Assembly (NCBI GenBank): GCA_051650305.1
Contig: JBOFIT010000145.1
Coordinates: 1 to 16,269, forward strand
DNA length: 16,269 bases
Direction of reading: 5' to 3'
Source of the DNA: JBOFDK01 sp051650305
GTDB taxonomy: Bacteria; Bacillota; Clostridia; Lachnospirales; Cellulosilyticaceae
The translations under genes and the position numbers were made by a program. Within the stretch, counting starts at the first letter, position 1. Every line of letters begins with the position of its first letter. The notes under the pieces were generated by a model. That model was not told the DNA's origin. It did not search any database and saw only the letters and a list, made by a program, of their open reading frames with translations. Shown piece after piece: positions 13,980 to 16,269 of the stretch.

Positions 13980-15530
13980 TTGAATTATAATAAAGCGATT
14001 AAAGTTGCAGGCTTTATGGCAATTATTACAGTGGCATCAAAGTTTCTAGGGTTGTTAAGAGATATGGTGTTGGCAGCGTATTTACCAACAGCAGAATTGA
14101 CAGCATTTCTAGCAGCTAGCAAAATACCACTTATGTTATTTGACATTACCATAGGTGGGGTCATTTCAGCGGCCTTTATCCCTGTATTTAACTCCTTGTT
14201 AATGAAAGAAAACAAAGAAAAAGCTTTGAAATTTGCAAATGAGTATATTAACTTTATCATTATCATCACAAGTGTGCTGACCGTTATTGGTATATTAGGC
14301 GCAGATGGCCTTATAGGATTTACCTTATCAGGGGATGAAATCGCCCCAGAGACGAGACTGCTTGCCGTAGAGCTTTCGAGGATTATGTTTGGAATGATTA
14401 TCTTTACAGGCGTTGCATATTCCTTCGTGGGAATGCTTAATTCCAATGGTCAGTTCTACATCACATCAATCCTAAGCCTTATATCCAATGGACTCATCAT
14501 AGGGTATTTGATGGTGAGTGGGGCAGGCGTGAGTGTGCATGGCTTAGCAGGGGTAATGCTACTAGGATGGTCGATGCAAGTGATGATGCAGATACCCTCC
14601 ATCAGGAAGTATGGCTACCGATTTAGGCCAACCTTTAAAGTACTGACTCCAGAGATGAAATCAGCAATGGTACTTTCGGTGCCGATTCTCATTAGCTCTT
14701 GGGCACAACCATTATCTTCACTCATTAATATGAAGATGGCATCTTACCTTAATGGTGGGGATGCAGTCGTTGCCTTAGAAATGTCCAACCGTTTGTACGT
14801 TGTTATCGCAGGGATTTTTGGCTATGTAATCTCCAACTTAAGTTATCCCTACTTATCAAAAGTAGGCATCTTAGAAGATACGACAGCTATAAAGAATCTG
14901 CTACGTACACTAGTAAAGAGCATTACATTTATTATTACACCTATTATGGTAGGGCTTGTCTTACTGGCATTACCAATCGTAAGCTTAGCTTATGAGCGTG
15001 GGGAGTTCACAGCAGAAGTAACCCTACTTACAGCAACAGCTTTAATGACAGCAGGACTGGGAATGCTCGCATTCTCTTATAATGAAATACTGAATAAGAC
15101 TTTCTATGCCATGAACAATTCTAAGATACCAATGTACACAGCGACAACAGGTATCGGGGTGAATGTGGTGTTAAGTATGGTTTTACCACAGTACTTAGGG
15201 ATAGCAGGGCTTGGACTTGCTATTGCAACAGGAACGATGGTAACGGCGACACTTAACTTTACCATGATTAATAGAAAACTTAAGGGATTCTTCGGTAGAG
15301 AAGGCTGGGTAGAGGTCTTGAAAATTGCAGTGGCAGCCCTTGTGATGGCAGCAGTGGTCGTACCACTCAGACAACAATTTGACCATGTGTTCTTGCAAGT
15401 ACTTATTCCAACGTGTGTAGGTGCTGTAATCTATATGGGACTTTGTCTGTTCTTTAGAGTATCTATTGTAATGATGCTACTAGACTTTATAAAGACGAAA
15501 TTGAAGAAAGGTGGAAACGATGGAAAATAG
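13980..15530 (+). CDS. MurJ/MviN-type lipid-linked glycan flippase
   Basis: 516-residue polytopic membrane protein of the MOP superfamily, length and pattern typical of MurJ/MviN with about 14 membrane segments. The N-terminus shows TVASKFLGLLRDMVLAAY (17-34), and GGVISAAFIPVFNSLL (59-74) is the second conserved element. R27 fits the conserved arginine after the first helix, but the usual DAF motif in the next loop reads T41-A42-F43, so its acidic residue is missing. MurJ flips lipid II; paralogues in polysaccharide loci can carry other lipid-linked units, and the neighbours here favour that (inference). The start is TTG at 13980, seven bases after AAGGAG (13967-13972). The stop overlaps the start of the next gene by 11 bases. 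Confidence 0.87.
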   Translation: MNYNKAIKVAGFMAIITVASKFLGLLRDMVLAAYLPTAELTAFLAASKIPLMLFDITIGGVISAAFIPVFNSLLMKENKEKALKFANEYINFIIIITSVLTVIGILGADGLIGFTLSGDEIAPETRLLAVELSRIMFGMIIFTGVAYSFVGMLNSNGQFYITSILSLISNGLIIGYLMVSGAGVSVHGLAGVMLLGWSMQVMMQIPSIRKYGYRFRPTFKVLTPEMKSAMVLSVPILISSWAQPLSSLINMKMASYLNGGDAVVALEMSNRLYVVIAGIFGYVISNLSYPYLSKVGILEDTTAIKNLLRTLVKSITFIITPIMVGLVLLALPIVSLAYERGEFTAEVTLLTATALMTAGLGMLAFSYNEILNKTFYAMNNSKIPMYTATTGIGVNVVLSMVLPQYLGIAGLGLAIATGTMVTATLNFTMINRKLKGFFGREGWVEVLKIAVAALVMAAVVVPLRQQFDHVFLQVLIPTCVGAVIYMGLCLFFRVSIVMMLLDFIKTKLKKGGNDGK

Positions 15531-16269
15531 TTTTTTTGGAACACTTCTTCTACGCTTTTGGATACTCATGAAACAAAGTATGCTAGCACAGCTGCTAGGT
15601 AAGCTTTACACGGGTATACAAAACTTCTGGCAGGGAAGTGGAACTTATAGGATTTTATTCGATGCACCATTTAAATTAAATATACAAGATAGTAGAGTAT
15701 ATAAAATCATTGCATCACCGTTTACACTACTCAATGTAGTAGGTGAAAAAAGATGGTTTGCATGTGTACAGAAAAGTCGTGTATTAGGGTGGATCAAGCA
15801 GTACTTGATGTATATCATGCATCTTAATACCCGATTCTTTGGTGGTTTTATGCTAGGGTTTGCTATCTTTTATGTAGCGACCACAAAACAAATGAATTAC
15901 TACGGTGTCATAGCGGCAGTTATTGGTTTTGTAGGTATTATCCTTAATATGGATGGGACAATATTAATCAAAGAAAGCTACATTGTACGCTGGGTGTTGA
16001 ACTGGTTAGATCTAGAAGTTGCGACACCACCAGAAAAAATCGATGAGCGTTACAGTATTCTTTATGGCTGTATCATCGGAGGTATAACCGGTGTCTTAAT
16101 GTTCTGGTTATCACCAATTAAAGCACTTCTCATGCTTATCGGGTTAACCGTTGTAGCATTTATGTTTTATAAGCCTATTTATGGTCTATACTTAACGGTC
16201 TTTATCGCACCGATTCTACCTACAAAAATCATGCTTGTGGTATGTGCAGTGGTAGCGGCAAGTGTGGTT
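15520..16269 (+). CDS. Polytopic membrane protein, O-antigen ligase/polymerase-like (3' truncated by window)
   Basis: An open frame runs 250 codons from ATG at 15520 to the window end with no stop. AAGGTGG at 15508-15514 lies five bases before the ATG, and the start overlaps the flippase stop by 11 bases, so translation is probably coupled. About 90 polar N-terminal residues (opening MENSFFGTLLLRFWIL) lead to hydrophobic helices near 109-127, 129-146 and 188-215, then the run KPIYGLYLTVFIAPILP and a further hydrophobic stretch. This layout resembles the start of large O-antigen ligase/Wzy-like polymerases of Clostridia, which join or polymerise lipid-linked glycans outside the membrane. The loop that would confirm the family is beyond the edge, so the call rests on context and topology. 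Confidence 0.6.
   Translation, partial: MENSFFGTLLLRFWILMKQSMLAQLLGKLYTGIQNFWQGSGTYRILFDAPFKLNIQDSRVYKIIASPFTLLNVVGEKRWFACVQKSRVLGWIKQYLMYIMHLNTRFFGGFMLGFAIFYVATTKQMNYYGVIAAVIGFVGIILNMDGTILIKESYIVRWVLNWLDLEVATPPEKIDERYSILYGCIIGGITGVLMFWLSPIKALLMLIGLTVVAFMFYKPIYGLYLTVFIAPILPTKIMLVVCAVVAASVV

Noticed and set aside
13985..14446. 153-codon minus-strand frame opposite the flippase gene
   Set aside because: It is the complement of a clear MurJ-type coding region and has no family features of its own.

Overview
The window is AT-rich and looks like a chromosomal segment from a low-GC Firmicute of the class Clostridia. The evidence is AGGAGG-type ribosome binding sites, sigma-A-like promoters, an rplM-rpsI pair behind a hairpin leader, and an LtaS-type enzyme together with LytR-CpsA-Psr proteins, which point to a thick Gram-positive wall. 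The genus cannot be fixed from sequence alone; the Lachnospiraceae/Cellulosilyticum group is a guess. I see no mobile element, CRISPR array, tRNA or rRNA.

Layout. (1) 1-1013: a promoter -10 box, a two-hairpin leader, rplM and rpsI, closed by a strong terminator. (2) 1050-3265: a promoter, an LtaS-family membrane phosphotransferase and a small membrane-anchored protein with an IPT/TIG-like domain, ending in a terminator that can serve both strands. (3) 4977-3275, minus strand: nfo (endonuclease IV) and an SDR oxidoreductase, one base apart. (4) 4929 to the window end, plus strand: a cell-surface polysaccharide locus. In order it holds an LCP ligase, a secreted TPR plus GH26-like glycosidase, a second LCP protein with a LytR_C domain, a 939-residue secreted phosphodiester glycosidase (NAGPA) fused to Ig-like, jelly-roll-like and degenerate metallophosphoesterase-like parts, a small secreted protein of unknown family, a GT4-like glycosyltransferase, a MurJ/MviN-type flippase and the start of a polytopic protein resembling O-antigen ligase/polymerases. 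The last gene is cut by the window edge.

How the parts fit (inference): the glycosyltransferase builds, the MOP-type flippase exports and the Wzy/ligase-like protein polymerises a lipid-linked glycan. The LCP proteins attach it to peptidoglycan, and the secreted glycosidases and the phosphodiester glycosidase trim or remodel it. The LtaS-like gene upstream would add polyol-phosphate. All of this is assignment by motif; no polymer chemistry can be read from the DNA.

Most worth a second look: the C-terminal half of the NAGPA protein, the unassigned 171-residue secreted protein, the TPR-GH26-like enzyme between two LCP genes, the MurJ-like protein with an altered N-terminal charge motif, and the regulatory DNA around 4929-5027 and 6081-6140 (overlapping divergent promoters, a perfect 14-bp palindrome, and a promoter bracketed by a perfect 9-bp inverted repeat).
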